From JBAYFX01 sp041666965 (lineage in GTDB: Bacteria; Patescibacteriota; Microgenomatia; UBA12405), in assembly GCA_041666965.1 (NCBI GenBank), contig JBAYFX010000022.1, forward strand, positions 1-13,528: a stretch of DNA of 13,528 bases, given 5' to 3'. The position numbers and the translations under genes are program-made. Of this stretch, positions 1 to 7,570 are shown piece after piece (position 1 is the first letter of the stretch; every line of letters begins with the position of its first letter). Below the pieces are notes generated by a model. That model made no database searches. It worked only from the letters and a program-made list of their open reading frames with translations, and had not been told where the DNA came from.

Positions 1-2
1 CA

Positions 3-566
3 GGTGATTTTAATACTTCTTACCGAGTGGTGGCTGACGGTTACGGAAACATTCATTACGCCCAAGTTCATCGTTCGCAAGAAAGAAGAGGTGCTAAGAA
101 AATTCAGGCTTGGGAATATGATGATCGCTTACCTTTATTTGAATACAGTCTAGTGGGAGATGATTATGGCACTTTATTGGTTCACCCCCGAAGTCCATTA
201 TTTCTTGACAGTGTAGAAATTGTGTCAAATATAGCCAGGGGCGGAGAAAGAATATTGCTAGATGGGAAACCGGTGGAAGAAAAAATTAATAGACAGGTGT
301 TAAGTGACCATGGTATTGACCCAAACAATCCAGAACCTCCGACTTACGTACTTGAAAAATCGGCTGAAGTGGGGAGGTTGGTTCGGGCTAGTTACCCCTA
401 CACAGGTGTTGACTGGATTCAAGACAAGTCGGGATCATGTAAATTTTTAGAAGCAAATAACAGCCCGGCACTTAACCCAAATGCTTTGGGATTATCGGAT
501 TCTAGTACGGGTCAAGAAAGGATATTAGAAATGATAAGAAGAATTGCGGCGGGTAGTGGGAAATAA
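3..566 (+). CDS. ATP-grasp family ligase, C-terminal part (5' end outside window)
   Basis: The reading frame is already open at base 3 (it reads GDFNTSYRVVADGYGN), so the GTG at 27 is probably internal and the true start lies upstream of the window. The C-terminal portion carries the end of an ATP-grasp fold: a hydrophobic/Gly stretch reading YTGVDWI, then LEANNSPALNP, where the Glu and Asn match the metal-binding pair of RimK, D-Ala-D-Ala ligase and related enzymes. Such enzymes join a carboxylate to an amine or thiol with ATP; the substrate cannot be told from this fragment. RimK-like peptide ligase is the nearest guess. It ends 45 bases before the homology-based start of apt, on the same strand, and may be cotranscribed with it. 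Confidence 0.75.
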   Translation, partial: GDFNTSYRVVADGYGNIHYAQVHRSQERRGAKKIQAWEYDDRLPLFEYSLVGDDYGTLLVHPRSPLFLDSVEIVSNIARGGERILLDGKPVEEKINRQVLSDHGIDPNNPEPPTYVLEKSAEVGRLVRASYPYTGVDWIQDKSGSCKFLEANNSPALNPNALGLSDSSTGQERILEMIRRIAAGSGK

Positions 567-611
567 ATTGATAGAAAAACAGAATCGGGCGTGATATGGT
601 TAAGTGAAAAA

Positions 612-1133
612 ATGAATTTAAAAAAATATATTCGTGAAGTTCCTAATTGGCCGATAACTGGAGTAAATTTCAAAGACATTACCACCATTCTTCAAAACCC
701 GGAAGTTTTTAAATACGTGATTGATAAGATGATAGAACCGTTTTTGGGGAAGCAGATTGACAAAATTGTAGCCATTGACGCTCGGGGATTTTTGTTGGCA
801 ACTCCGATTGCTTATAATTTGGGTTGTGGGGTGTGTTTGGTGAGAAAAAAGGGTAAGTTGCCCTACACTACAATCGAAAAAAGTTACCAAAAGGAATATG
901 GTCCCGACGTAATGACCATGCACGCGGACACGATTAAACCGGGTGAAAAAGTGCTTATGGTTGATGATTTGCTGGCAACCGGAGGGACGGTGGAGGCAGC
1001 GGCAAGTATGGTGGAAGAACTGGGAGGAGAAATTGCGGGCATGACATTTATTATTGATTTACCGTTTTTGGGCGGGAGTAAAAAGCTTGGGAGATATAAG
1101 TTAAATAGTTTAGTTAGCTATGAGTCTGAATAA
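612..1133 (+). CDS. apt: Adenine phosphoribosyltransferase
   Basis: Converts adenine and PRPP into AMP and pyrophosphate in the cytoplasm (purine salvage). The 173-residue product has the family's features in order: the N-terminal segment KKYIREVPNWP followed by FKDIT (20-24), DARGF (56-60), the substrate hood RKKGKLP (78-84), and the PRPP loop VLMVDDLLATGGT (114-126). Length matches Bacillus-type Apt. The ATG at 612 is chosen because family members start at about this point; a GTG at 591 would add seven residues and has a CAGAAT box five bases upstream, so it cannot be excluded. No convincing Shine-Dalgarno sequence is seen. The 3' end overlaps mtnP by 14 bases, suggesting translational coupling; MtnP makes the adenine that Apt uses. 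Confidence 0.95.
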   Translation: MNLKKYIREVPNWPITGVNFKDITTILQNPEVFKYVIDKMIEPFLGKQIDKIVAIDARGFLLATPIAYNLGCGVCLVRKKGKLPYTTIEKSYQKEYGPDVMTMHADTIKPGEKVLMVDDLLATGGTVEAAASMVEELGGEIAGMTFIIDLPFLGGSKKLGRYKLNSLVSYESE

Positions 1134-1869
1134 GAGCGTGATTGGGATTATTGGGGGGAGTGGGTTGGACGACCCCAATATTTTAACGAAACAAGAGGAA
1201 GTTGAAATTGAAACTCCATACGGCAGCCCGTCGTCTAAACTAAAAACCGGGGAAATTGGAGGGAAAAAGGTGGTAATTCTTTCGAGGCACGGCAGAGAGC
1301 ACGGTGTTCCACCAATGCTAGTGCCATACAGAGCTAATATTTGGGCCCTAAAATCAGTGGGATGTAGCCAGATAATGGCCACTACCGCCTGCGGTTCTTT
1401 GAAGGAGGAGATGCGACCTGGGGAGCTAGTTTTTATTGACCAATTTATTGACTTTACCAAACAGCGAAAAAGTACTTTTTTTGAAGACAAAGTAGTTCAC
1501 ACTCCTATGGCCAATCCGTTTGATGAGGGGTTGAGGCAGGTGTTAATTGAAACAGCAAAGGAGTTGGGGTTTCCTTACCACCCAAAAGGCACCATGGTGA
1601 CAATTGAGGGACCACGGTTTTCAACTAAAGCCGAATCATTGATGTACCAGAAATGGGGAGCGGATTTGATAAATATGTCGACGGTGCCGGAGGTGGTGCT
1701 GGCGCGCGAAGTTCAAATCCCCTATCAATCGATTGCCATGGTGACTGATTATGATTGTTGGCGAGAGAACGAAGAATCAGTAACTTTTGAGCTAATACTA
1801 AAGAGGATGAAAGAAAATTCCGAAAAAGTAAAAACACTGCTAATTAATACTGTGGGAAAGATTGAGTAA
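1120..1869 (+). CDS. mtnP: S-methyl-5'-thioadenosine phosphorylase
   Basis: Phosphorolysis of methylthioadenosine (the by-product of polyamine synthesis and other SAM-using reactions) to adenine and 5-methylthioribose-1-phosphate. The 249-residue protein shows the PNP/MTAP family signatures: GGSGL (12-16), RHGREH (56-61) with VPYRANIWALK (68-78), TACGSL (89-94), GPRFSTKAE (164-172), NMSTVPE (185-191) and TDYDCW (209-214). The two Asp residues in the last motif are the ones that select 6-aminopurines, favouring MTA over guanosine or inosine. The ATG at 1120 lies inside apt (14-base overlap in another frame). No mtn genes for recycling methylthioribose-1-phosphate are seen here, so the visible pathway only recovers the purine. 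Confidence 0.93.
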   Translation: MSLNKSVIGIIGGSGLDDPNILTKQEEVEIETPYGSPSSKLKTGEIGGKKVVILSRHGREHGVPPMLVPYRANIWALKSVGCSQIMATTACGSLKEEMRPGELVFIDQFIDFTKQRKSTFFEDKVVHTPMANPFDEGLRQVLIETAKELGFPYHPKGTMVTIEGPRFSTKAESLMYQKWGADLINMSTVPEVVLAREVQIPYQSIAMVTDYDCWRENEESVTFELILKRMKENSEKVKTLLINTVGKIE

Positions 1870-1913
1870 TGTTGTCCTATCCCCTACCCTGTTTTCGCGA
1901 GTGGAGTGGAAAA

Positions 1914-2390
1914 CTAAATGGTTAATAGTTTTTGGGCTATTTCGGAGGTAGGTTCGGAAGCATCAATTACCTTATCTACCAGATTAGCGTTGAAAACTTT
2001 TGTTTGGTACTCCATCATGCCTGGTAACCATTGACTTAAATCGGTATAACCCTCATTTTTTGCCCTGTTTTCGTTTCTTTTTTGAAGTTCGGAGAGTGAA
2101 AGATTTAATTGAACAATCTTGAAACCGTTTATTTTGGCTTGTTGTAAATCATTTAATGTGAAGTAGTCAGTGTTAGTAAAAAAGATTATGTTGGGATTTA
2201 ATAAAACTTGATTAATAATTTTTGGAGCTAAGACCTGGTGTTTGTATTTTGTGTTGGTGGGATATTGGCCATTATTTAGTGCTGTGAGTTCTTCGTCCAT
2301 TTCACTAATGGGGTGGGTAGATGAGGAGCGTAAATACTTAATTAAGGTGGTTTTACCGGTAAGAGAGGCACCAATTACAATTAGTTTCAT
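1914..2390 (-). CDS. P-loop nucleotide kinase-like protein
   Basis: A 158-residue protein starting MKLIVIGASLTGKTTL, i.e. a beta strand followed at once by a Walker A loop (GASLTGKTT, residues 7-15). A later hydrophobic strand followed by TNTDYF and a charged helix with RNENRAKNEG resemble the second strand and lid region of small AAA-type or nucleoside/shikimate-like kinases. The phosphorylated substrate is not identifiable. The ATG at 2390 is preferred to a TTG at 2405 because Walker-A kinases start close to the first strand; a weak TAAACT box lies five bases upstream. It converges with mtnP (44 bases between stops) and follows the HEPN-motif gene after a gap holding a GTCATTCTGAG-type repeat. 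Confidence 0.65.
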   Translation of the reverse strand: MKLIVIGASLTGKTTLIKYLRSSSTHPISEMDEELTALNNGQYPTNTKYKHQVLAPKIINQVLLNPNIIFFTNTDYFTLNDLQQAKINGFKIVQLNLSLSELQKRNENRAKNEGYTDLSQWLPGMMEYQTKVFNANLVDKVIDASEPTSEIAQKLLTI

Positions 2391-2409
2391 GGTCAAGTTT
2401 AGCAAAAGA

Positions 2410-2455
2410 GGGAGATTCTTCGTCTCCCGAAAGCTTTCGGGGTCCTCAGAATGAC
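2410..2455 (-). repeat. GTCATTCTGAG-type intergenic repeat, single arm, with hairpins
   Basis: Read on the minus strand it starts GTCATTCTGAG, contains the perfect 16-base palindrome CCCGAAAGCTTTCGGG (2426-2441), and ends CGAAGAATCTCCC. It is clearly related to the right arm of the element at 3575-3654 (same terminus, same CCGAAAG-TTTCGGG core, same CGAAG-ATCTCC end). On the minus strand GGGAGA and TCTCCC can form a six-pair stem with a seven-base loop followed by TCTTTT, so it may also end transcription from the HEPN-motif gene. Confidence 0.7.
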
Positions 2456-2462
2456 AAAAAAA

Positions 2463-2963
2463 TTAATTGACAGTGGAGTCGATGTTTTTATCTAAAAACT
2501 TACCGGAGGCGATGATGGCCTTAAGAATTAGGTGGATACGCTCGAGGGACTCGGCATAAGTTATGTTTTGGGAAATATTGGGAAAATAATGAAAGATTTC
2601 ATTGCGACCGTATTTCCAAGCATTCCAAAGGTTTTCAGCCAATTCTTCCCCTTCTGGGTCAATTTCGGCCAGTTTTTGAAAAATGGAAAAACGCTTATAA
2701 CGCAGGGAAGGATTGAGGGTTTTGCCGACCCGGAAACGGTCGGACTGGTAGGTGTATTTATCGATTAGGCCGACCCGGAAAAAGAACTCCTTTAAAAAGC
2801 CCTCATAGGCTTTGGCCGCTGGGGCAACAATAAAGGAAAAGTCACTGATCTTGTCGATGGTTTTAAGGCGGGAAAAAATGATTTCAATGTCAGCAATAAG
2901 GAGGTCTTGCTGGGGGGAAAGATAGTGCTTGGCACTCCGAAGAAGGGTGAAATCGAGCGTCAT
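2463..2963 (-). CDS. HEPN-motif protein, function unknown (RNase-like fold suspected)
   Basis: A 166-residue, mostly helical protein. Near the C terminus it has YGRNEIFHYF (118-127), which places R120 and H125 in the R-x4-H arrangement of HEPN domains, the catalytic or RNA-contacting motif of many toxin and defence RNases. The preceding helix (FIVAPAAKAYEGFLKEFFFRVGLI) and the trailing helix (AESLERIHLILKAIIAS) fit the RnlA/LsoA-like or HEPN four-helix arrangement. Its ATG overlaps the stop of the upstream membrane-protein gene as ATGA, so the two are likely translated together. No antitoxin-like partner is recognised next to it, so calling it a toxin would go too far. Domain assignment rests on the motif and helix pattern only. 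Confidence 0.6.
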   Translation of the reverse strand: MTLDFTLLRSAKHYLSPQQDLLIADIEIIFSRLKTIDKISDFSFIVAPAAKAYEGFLKEFFFRVGLIDKYTYQSDRFRVGKTLNPSLRYKRFSIFQKLAEIDPEGEELAENLWNAWKYGRNEIFHYFPNISQNITYAESLERIHLILKAIIASGKFLDKNIDSTVN

Positions 2964-3520
2964 AAATTAAGAAAAAATAGACCCAAATAGAGTAAATTGC
3001 AAGCAAAAAAGATGATTACGTAATATTTTAAATGAGTAAGAGGCAGTTGTTTGGGCTCCCGGGCAAATAGCCAGGCTTGAAGGTGGGCGGGGCGGAACTT
3101 CCAATCCTCATAAACATCCAAAAACAGATGGAGGTTAATAGCCAGAGTTAAACTTTGAACAAACAGGTTTGAGGTGGAGGAAAAAATGAAAAAGGACAAA
3201 ATGGTTATGACGGTATGGCCAAAAAAATGGTGAAAAATTAAATTGTCGTGTGTAGGACCGTGGACCCGGATTAGATGTAATAAGTTTTTAAACCGGCGTT
3301 GGTTCCAAAACTCAAGGGCTTGCTGGGAAACTGACTGAGCGGGAGCACGGACCAACCAATAAATGAGATGATCGACATCTGGAATTAAAACCCCTAGTAT
3401 GAAACCGAGGGTAATGAAGGGAAAGGTAAACCAAGGACGTTGGCGGAGAACTAAAAGTAAGGTGGAGGCTACCAGAAGGGGCAGCAAAACCTTTAAATAG
3501 TTTTTCGAAATTAGAACCAC
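2960..3520 (-). CDS. Membrane metal-dependent hydrolase-like protein (YdjM/DUF457 type)
   Basis: A 186-residue membrane protein with hydrophobic segments at about 10-25, 33-55, 102-135 and 165-185. The motif LGVLIPDVDHLIY (42-54) is typical of the YdjM/YbcI family of inner-membrane proteins annotated as metal-dependent hydrolases; further conserved-looking residues are HDNLIFHHFFGH (91-102) and HLFLDVYED (131-139), which could complete a His/Asp metal site. The biochemical role of the family is poorly known. The start is a GTG at 3520 without a Shine-Dalgarno sequence; a weak TAATAT lies six bases upstream. The stop TGA overlaps the ATG of the HEPN-motif gene, linking the two. Confidence 0.65.
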   Translation of the reverse strand: MVLISKNYLKVLLPLLVASTLLLVLRQRPWFTFPFITLGFILGVLIPDVDHLIYWLVRAPAQSVSQQALEFWNQRRFKNLLHLIRVHGPTHDNLIFHHFFGHTVITILSFFIFSSTSNLFVQSLTLAINLHLFLDVYEDWKFRPAHLQAWLFAREPKQLPLTHLKYYVIIFFACNLLYLGLFFLNL

Positions 3521-3574
3521 ATTTAAATATTAGCAGGTATCAAGGTTATGGATAAACTTGAGAATATTGACTGT

Positions 3575-3654
3575 AGTCATCCTGAGTGAAACGAAGTATC
3601 TGGGTTAAGGGAAGGAGATCCTTCGCCCGAAAACTTTCGGACTCAAGATGACAG
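3575..3654. repeat. Two-armed GTCATCCTGAGT inverted repeat (MITE/REP-like)
   Basis: The left end reads GTCATCCTGAGT and the right end, on the opposite strand, GTCATCTTGAGT: 12-base terminal inverted repeats with one mismatch. Inside, CGAAGTATCT on the left is mirrored by CGAAGGATCT on the right, and the right arm carries an extra small hairpin (CCGAAAGTTTTCGGG). The right arm matches the element at 2410-2455. It fills most of the gap between the MacB-like permease stop and the next gene and could fold into a long stem in RNA, possibly acting as a terminator for the exporter operon. It has no coding capacity. Confidence 0.75.
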
Positions 3655-3663
3655 ACCGGGGGG

Positions 3664-4908
3664 TTATTCGTAGCGGAGGGCTTCGATGGGTGAGAGTTTG
3701 GAGGCGCGGCGGGCGGGGGCAACACCAAAGACAACCCCGACAATAAAGGAAACACCGAATGCCAGAATAATCGAATTAAGTGAAACGCGGGCCGGAAAGA
3801 AAGGACTAATAGCCAGAGTACCCAGAGACCCAAGAATTATGCCGATAATGCCTCCAATTCCGGAAAGAATGATGGCTTCAAACAAAAATTGTAAGAGGAT
3901 GGCCCGAGGGTAGGCTCCAATGGCCTTGCGCAAACCGATTTCCCGGGTACGCTCGGTAACGGTAACCAACATGATATTCATGATGCCGATACCGCCTACC
4001 AAAAGTGAAATGGCGGCAATGCCGGATAAACCGGCGGTTAGAATATTTAGAATGGAATTAATGGAGCCAATGATTTGACTTTGGTCGAAAACAGAAAAGG
4101 AGTCTTCGTCTTTAAACCGTTTGGACAAACTGGTTTCAATCATTTTTTTACCGGCCTCAAGGTCAGTAGTGCTGTTGATTTTGATTTGAAAGGACTGAAT
4201 GGCTTCACGGCCAGTTAGACGCTGGGAGGTAATTAGAGGAATGTAGATGAAAGAATCAAAATTGGGCCCACCGAATCCCCCACCGATTTTATTAAGTACG
4301 CCAATTACTTTCATGGTGCGGCCGCCGACAATGAGTTTACGATTTAAGGCCGGAGCGGCTCCAAACAAGTCAAGTTTTAGTTGGTGACCGATCACAGCCA
4401 CATTGCTGGCTTTATCATTTTCCTGGGAAGTAAACCAGCGGCCATTACCAGCAGCTGGAGTTTGGTTGCGGGCGACGGCGTAATCAGCACTAGTGCCTAA
4501 AATGTTGGTATCTACCGAGTTTTTTAGGTATTTGATGGTGGTTGGTGATTGACTGACGGGGATAATGTAGCCGGCGGTTGTTTTAAGATCCCGTTTGAGG
4601 CGGTTCCAATCAGAGACGGTGAAACTGGTGGCCAAGAAACTGGCTCCACCATTATTATTAAAACCGCCATTGCGATTGAATACCTGGCCCGGGGCCACAA
4701 ACAAAATGTTTGATCCGAGTGACTCGAATTGGCTAACGACATAGGCTTTTAAACCATTACCGATGGAGACTAAAAGAATGACGGAGGTGACGCCAATAAT
4801 GACACCAAGCGAGGTTAAGAAGGTCCGGCTTTTATTTTTGAAAATGGAGCGGATGCTGCTTTTGAGAAGATCTTCAAGACTGGGTTTGAAATGGAGCGGG
4901 TTATTCAT
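3664..4908 (-). CDS. MacB/FtsX-type ABC transporter permease
   Basis: A 414-residue permease with the MacB/FtsX plan: a cytoplasmic N-terminal helix (SIRSIFKNKSRTFLTSLG), first membrane segment about 29-50, a large extracytoplasmic MacB_PCD-like domain (about 55-280), then three membrane segments near 290-318, 340-368 and 375-400, and the usual end APARRASKLSPIEALRYE. The loop TERTREIGLRKAIGA is the conserved ATPase-coupling segment. It overlaps the ATPase gene as ATGA, so the subunits are coupled. In cells with one membrane, relatives (YknXYZ and similar) export peptides or lipophilic compounds; the substrate here is unknown. No Shine-Dalgarno sequence is visible, in line with coupled translation. 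Confidence 0.92.
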   Translation of the reverse strand: MNNPLHFKPSLEDLLKSSIRSIFKNKSRTFLTSLGVIIGVTSVILLVSIGNGLKAYVVSQFESLGSNILFVAPGQVFNRNGGFNNNGGASFLATSFTVSDWNRLKRDLKTTAGYIIPVSQSPTTIKYLKNSVDTNILGTSADYAVARNQTPAAGNGRWFTSQENDKASNVAVIGHQLKLDLFGAAPALNRKLIVGGRTMKVIGVLNKIGGGFGGPNFDSFIYIPLITSQRLTGREAIQSFQIKINSTTDLEAGKKMIETSLSKRFKDEDSFSVFDQSQIIGSINSILNILTAGLSGIAAISLLVGGIGIMNIMLVTVTERTREIGLRKAIGAYPRAILLQFLFEAIILSGIGGIIGIILGSLGTLAISPFFPARVSLNSIILAFGVSFIVGVVFGVAPARRASKLSPIEALRYE

Positions 4909-5609
4909 TGAATTTGACCGTCTTTAATAACAATTATTTTTTTGGCTTGGCGGGCGAGGTCTTGATCGTGGGTGACAAAAACGATAGTCCGCTTTTCCTT
5001 GTCGTGTAAATAACGAAAAATATCCATGATTTCAATTCCTGATTTACTGTCGAGGTTACCGGTCGGTTCGTCGGCCAAAATAATTTTGGGATTATTAACC
5101 AGGGCCCGGGCGATGGCAACACGTTGCTGTTGGCCACCTGAGAGTTGGCCGGGAGTGTTTTTAAGTTTATCGGCTAGGCCGACTTTAGTAAGCATGGTTA
5201 CTGCTAAATTGGTCCACTCGGTTTTAGGAACATCGGAATAAAGCAGGGGCAAAATGACATTTTCCAGGGCGCTGGTTTTGGGGAGGAGATTAAATTGCTG
5301 GAAGACAAAGCCTAAAGTTTGGTTTCTTAACTGAGCTAACTCGTGTTCTTTGAGCGAAGATATGTCAGCACCTTCCAGCAGGATTTCACCGCTGGTGGGA
5401 TTATCTAAAAGACCGACTAAGTGCATTAGCGTGGACTTGCCGGAACCTGAGGGACCAGTGATGGAGACAAAGTCTTGTTGATTTATTTTGAGGTTGACGT
5501 CCTTTAGAGCGTAAAACTCATTGCCATTATTACCGTAGGTTTTGGTAATGTGGCGTAACTCCAAGATAGCCGGGAGTTTACTCTGATTGACGGATGACAA
5601 CTTGGTCAT
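4905..5609 (-). CDS. ABC transporter ATP-binding protein (MacB/LolD type)
   Basis: The 234-residue ATPase powers the exporter formed with the next gene's permease. All motifs are intact: Walker A GPSGSGKST (52-60), Q-loop Gln104, signature LSGGQQQRVA (156-165), Walker B with catalytic Glu in IILADEPTGNLD (176-187), and the switch His214 in FVTHD. The family marker NLDS after Walker B and the short length are typical of the LolD/MacB/FtsE group. The ATG at 5609 overlaps the upstream adaptor gene by 32 bases; GAGGGG lies about nine bases upstream and is one of the few Shine-Dalgarno-like sequences in the window. Its stop overlaps the permease start by four bases. Confidence 0.95.
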   Translation of the reverse strand: MTKLSSVNQSKLPAILELRHITKTYGNNGNEFYALKDVNLKINQQDFVSITGPSGSGKSTLMHLVGLLDNPTSGEILLEGADISSLKEHELAQLRNQTLGFVFQQFNLLPKTSALENVILPLLYSDVPKTEWTNLAVTMLTKVGLADKLKNTPGQLSGGQQQRVAIARALVNNPKIILADEPTGNLDSKSGIEIMDIFRYLHDKEKRTIVFVTHDQDLARQAKKIIVIKDGQIQ

Positions 5610-6618
5610 TGACGGTGAGCCCCTCGGTTATCTCAACGCGCTCGTCGGTCTCGAGCCCGAGAGTAACCGGGGTTTTGGTAAGCTTACGGGAGGAATCGGT
5701 GGTCCAGACAAAATTGGCATCATTTTCAACAATGAGTGCTGTTAGGGGGACAGTTAGGGCCTTTTGGTTGGTGGCTAAAGTAATAGTAGCGTCCCCGGTT
5801 AGCCCCAGACGGTATTTTAAATTGTCGTTTTTAAGTTCACTTAAAGCAAAACGGACTTCGTAGACAATGTTACTGACACCGGCAATGGGAGAAAATGAGA
5901 CGTAATCGAGGGTGGCGGGGATGGAATCATCGGGGTAGCTGTCAATAGAAATGGTGGCAGGCAAGCCGACGCTGACCTGACTTAGGTCTTCTTGGTCTAA
6001 CTCGGAGCGGAAATAAACAGACCCAGGGTCAACTACCTGGAAGGTATCGGTGGGGCTGACGTTTACACCCCCAAAAGGCTGGTCGACTTGAGTAACGATG
6101 CCGGCAATGGGTGATGAAATTACGGCTAATTGTTTGCTTAACTCGGTTAACTCATAGCCAATAACGGCGTTATTGAGAGTATTTTGATTGCGCTCTAAAA
6201 TGCGCTTAATTTCGTCGGTTAACAAATATTTGTCTTTGGTTTCTTGATAATTGGCCTCCGTGTCCAGAAACGTGCTTAGAGAGGAGCGATAGTTGTTGGC
6301 TTCGCGCTCGAGTTGTTTTTGGAGCTGACGGCGGTCGAGAGTGGCGAGGGCCTGGTAACGTTTGACTCTATCCCCGACTTTGACCCCAACCCAAGATAAG
6401 AGTCCGGGAGCAGTAAAGCGCAGATTGGCTTTGGAGAGGGCGTCGACCGAACCGGCCAGACGTAAGGTTTGAGCAATGGGCTGATATTTGGGGGTAACCA
6501 GCTGGTCAGTTTGAGGATTATAGGAGGTGGCGCTGACCTGACGCGTTTGGCGGATATAGAAAAAGGTGACAACGCCTAACGCCAGAATTGAAATGAAAAT
6601 GAAGAGTTTTTTGGACAT
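5578..6618 (-). CDS. Membrane-fusion (HlyD/MacA-type) adaptor of the ABC exporter
   Basis: A 346-residue periplasmic-adaptor-type protein. Residues 4-22 form a signal anchor. A split biotinyl-lipoyl-like domain follows: LRLAGSVDALSKANLRFTAPG with VKVGDRVKRYQALATLD, then a coiled-coil hairpin (about 100-160, rich in Gln, Glu, Leu), and the returning half SPIAGIVTQVDQPFGGVNVSPTD. Beta-barrel segments complete it (SVGLPATISIDSYPDD; LTVPLTALIVENDANFVWT). It should bridge the permease to the cell wall or outside; in an organism without an outer membrane it would act as in YknX-type systems. It is the first gene of the exporter operon and has its own promoter (6632-6660). Confidence 0.9.
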   Translation of the reverse strand: MSKKLFIFISILALGVVTFFYIRQTRQVSATSYNPQTDQLVTPKYQPIAQTLRLAGSVDALSKANLRFTAPGLLSWVGVKVGDRVKRYQALATLDRRQLQKQLEREANNYRSSLSTFLDTEANYQETKDKYLLTDEIKRILERNQNTLNNAVIGYELTELSKQLAVISSPIAGIVTQVDQPFGGVNVSPTDTFQVVDPGSVYFRSELDQEDLSQVSVGLPATISIDSYPDDSIPATLDYVSFSPIAGVSNIVYEVRFALSELKNDNLKYRLGLTGDATITLATNQKALTVPLTALIVENDANFVWTTDSSRKLTKTPVTLGLETDERVEITEGLTVNDQVVIRQSE

Positions 6619-6631
6619 AAATTAGCCTGTA

Positions 6632-6660
6632 ATTGTCCGCTATTTAGCGTCATTTGTCAA
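6632..6660 (-). promoter_or_regulatory. Sigma70-type promoter of the exporter operon
   Basis: On the minus strand a perfect TTGACA (6655-6660) is followed after 17 bases by GACAAT (6632-6637, four of six matching TATAAT). Transcription would begin only a few bases before the adaptor ATG at 6618. The -35 box lies within the last codons of the upstream 97-residue gene, so the exporter can be transcribed separately from the M23 peptidase gene. This is the only site in the window with a clear -35 box. Confidence 0.6.
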
Positions 6661-6943
6661 CATTTCGGAGCTGTTTTAATTTCCACATGAACAATTTGGC
6701 CCTAGATTTGACCGTACCTTGGGTTTGATCGCTGACAAACAGGCGGGCGGTTTCGAGTACGAGGCGCGGCTGACTTTTGGCCAGACGGATGTAGAGGGGG
6801 CGGTGCTCCCAATCATTTAGTTCTCCGGCTAGCTGGAGGCCGTAGGCCTGGTACTCATTTTTAATATATTTTTTGCGCTTGGCTAAAGTATCTTTGAATT
6901 TCAAAAGTGTCAGAGCGATGGGCTGAGGAGTGTCTTTGCGCAT
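6650..6943 (-). CDS. Conserved-looking small basic protein, unknown function
   Basis: A 97-residue soluble protein rich in Lys, Arg and Leu, predicted mainly helical. I recognise no domain; the stretch EYQAYGLQLAGELNDWEHR (30-48) looks like a structured core, and the C terminus KSRAKLFMWKLKQL is strongly basic, which would suit nucleic-acid or membrane-surface contact (inference). It lies eight bases after the M23 peptidase stop and 31 bases before the exporter adaptor, all on the minus strand. A TAAAAT box (6949-6954) sits five bases before its ATG and overlaps the peptidase stop codon, so it may have its own leaderless transcript. No signal peptide. Confidence 0.7.
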   Translation of the reverse strand: MRKDTPQPIALTLLKFKDTLAKRKKYIKNEYQAYGLQLAGELNDWEHRPLYIRLAKSQPRLVLETARLFVSDQTQGTVKSRAKLFMWKLKQLRNVDK

Positions 6944-6948
6944 AATCT

Positions 6949-6954
6949 ATTTTA
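6949..6954 (-). promoter_or_regulatory. -10-like box TAAAAT, 5 bases before the ATG at 6943
   Basis: TAAAAT on the minus strand ends five bases before the start codon, the spacing expected if RNA begins at or near the ATG. It overlaps the TAA stop of the M23 peptidase gene. No -35 box is evident. Confidence 0.35.
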
Positions 6955-7563
6955 GTACCAAGTGAGCGGGTTAACCCAACCTGATAATTCGCTCTGGGTG
7001 GGAACATAGCCTAAAAACTCCAAATCATCTCCTAGGGGTACGCCAAAATGAAGATGTTTGCGTTCGTTGTCGGTGTCGCGACTGTAACCATCCCCAAGAT
7101 ATCCAATAATTTGGTTTGGAGTAACAACTGTATTTAGAGGCAACAGATTTGCCGTACGTAAATGACCATAAACTACGTTATATTGAGCATTGTCAATGGA
7201 ATGTTTGATAATGGTAAGACCACCGTAACCGGAGACCCAACCCGAGTATGCGACGGTACCGTGGGTTATGGCGTGGACGGGAACATCTCCCACAATATCT
7301 CCAAACTCAATATCGAGGGCGGTGTGGTAACCGGTGAAGACTTCAGGAGAAACTGGAGAGTTTTGGGGAGTTACATAGGTACCGAAATTCTTTTTGGTGA
7401 TGCGGGATTTCATGTCGGATACCGGAGGATAAAGGGAAAGAGTGGGGGTTGGTAAGGGACTTGTTGGTTGGGAAATAATAGGGGCTGGGGCAGAACGGGA
7501 GGAAGTGAGCTGGGGTAAAAGAACTAGAGCTAGGAGAGGCAGGAGGATTAAAAGAAACCGCAT
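6952..7563 (-). CDS. Secreted M23-family metallopeptidase (LytM-like)
   Basis: A 203-residue protein predicted to cut peptidoglycan cross-links or regulate wall hydrolysis outside the cell. Residues 1-20 form a hydrophobic signal peptide or anchor, followed by a Pro/Ser/Thr-rich linker (about 24-47). The M23 zinc site is complete: H80 and D84 (HTALD), the catalytic YGHL with H134, and HLHFG with H170 and H172. The GxxG-type loop GYGGLTIIKH is also typical. The ATG at 7563 is chosen because it begins directly with the signal sequence and has TATAAT seven bases upstream; a TTG at 7608 would add 15 residues. It is divergent from the nuclease gene and is followed at short distance by the 97-residue gene. 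Confidence 0.9.
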   Translation of the reverse strand: MRFLLILLPLLALVLLPQLTSSRSAPAPIISQPTSPLPTPTLSLYPPVSDMKSRITKKNFGTYVTPQNSPVSPEVFTGYHTALDIEFGDIVGDVPVHAITHGTVAYSGWVSGYGGLTIIKHSIDNAQYNVVYGHLRTANLLPLNTVVTPNQIIGYLGDGYSRDTDNERKHLHFGVPLGDDLEFLGYVPTQSELSGWVNPLTWY

Positions 7564-7570
7564 AGACAAA

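Noticed and set aside
1110..1490. Minus-strand open frame of 126 residues inside mtnP
   Set aside because: Shadow of a well-supported gene, produced by strand composition bias.
3546..3833. Minus-strand open frame of 95 residues next to the permease end
   Set aside because: It translates the intergenic repeat plus the 3' end of the permease gene in another frame; composition is Pro/Ser-rich and unlike a protein.
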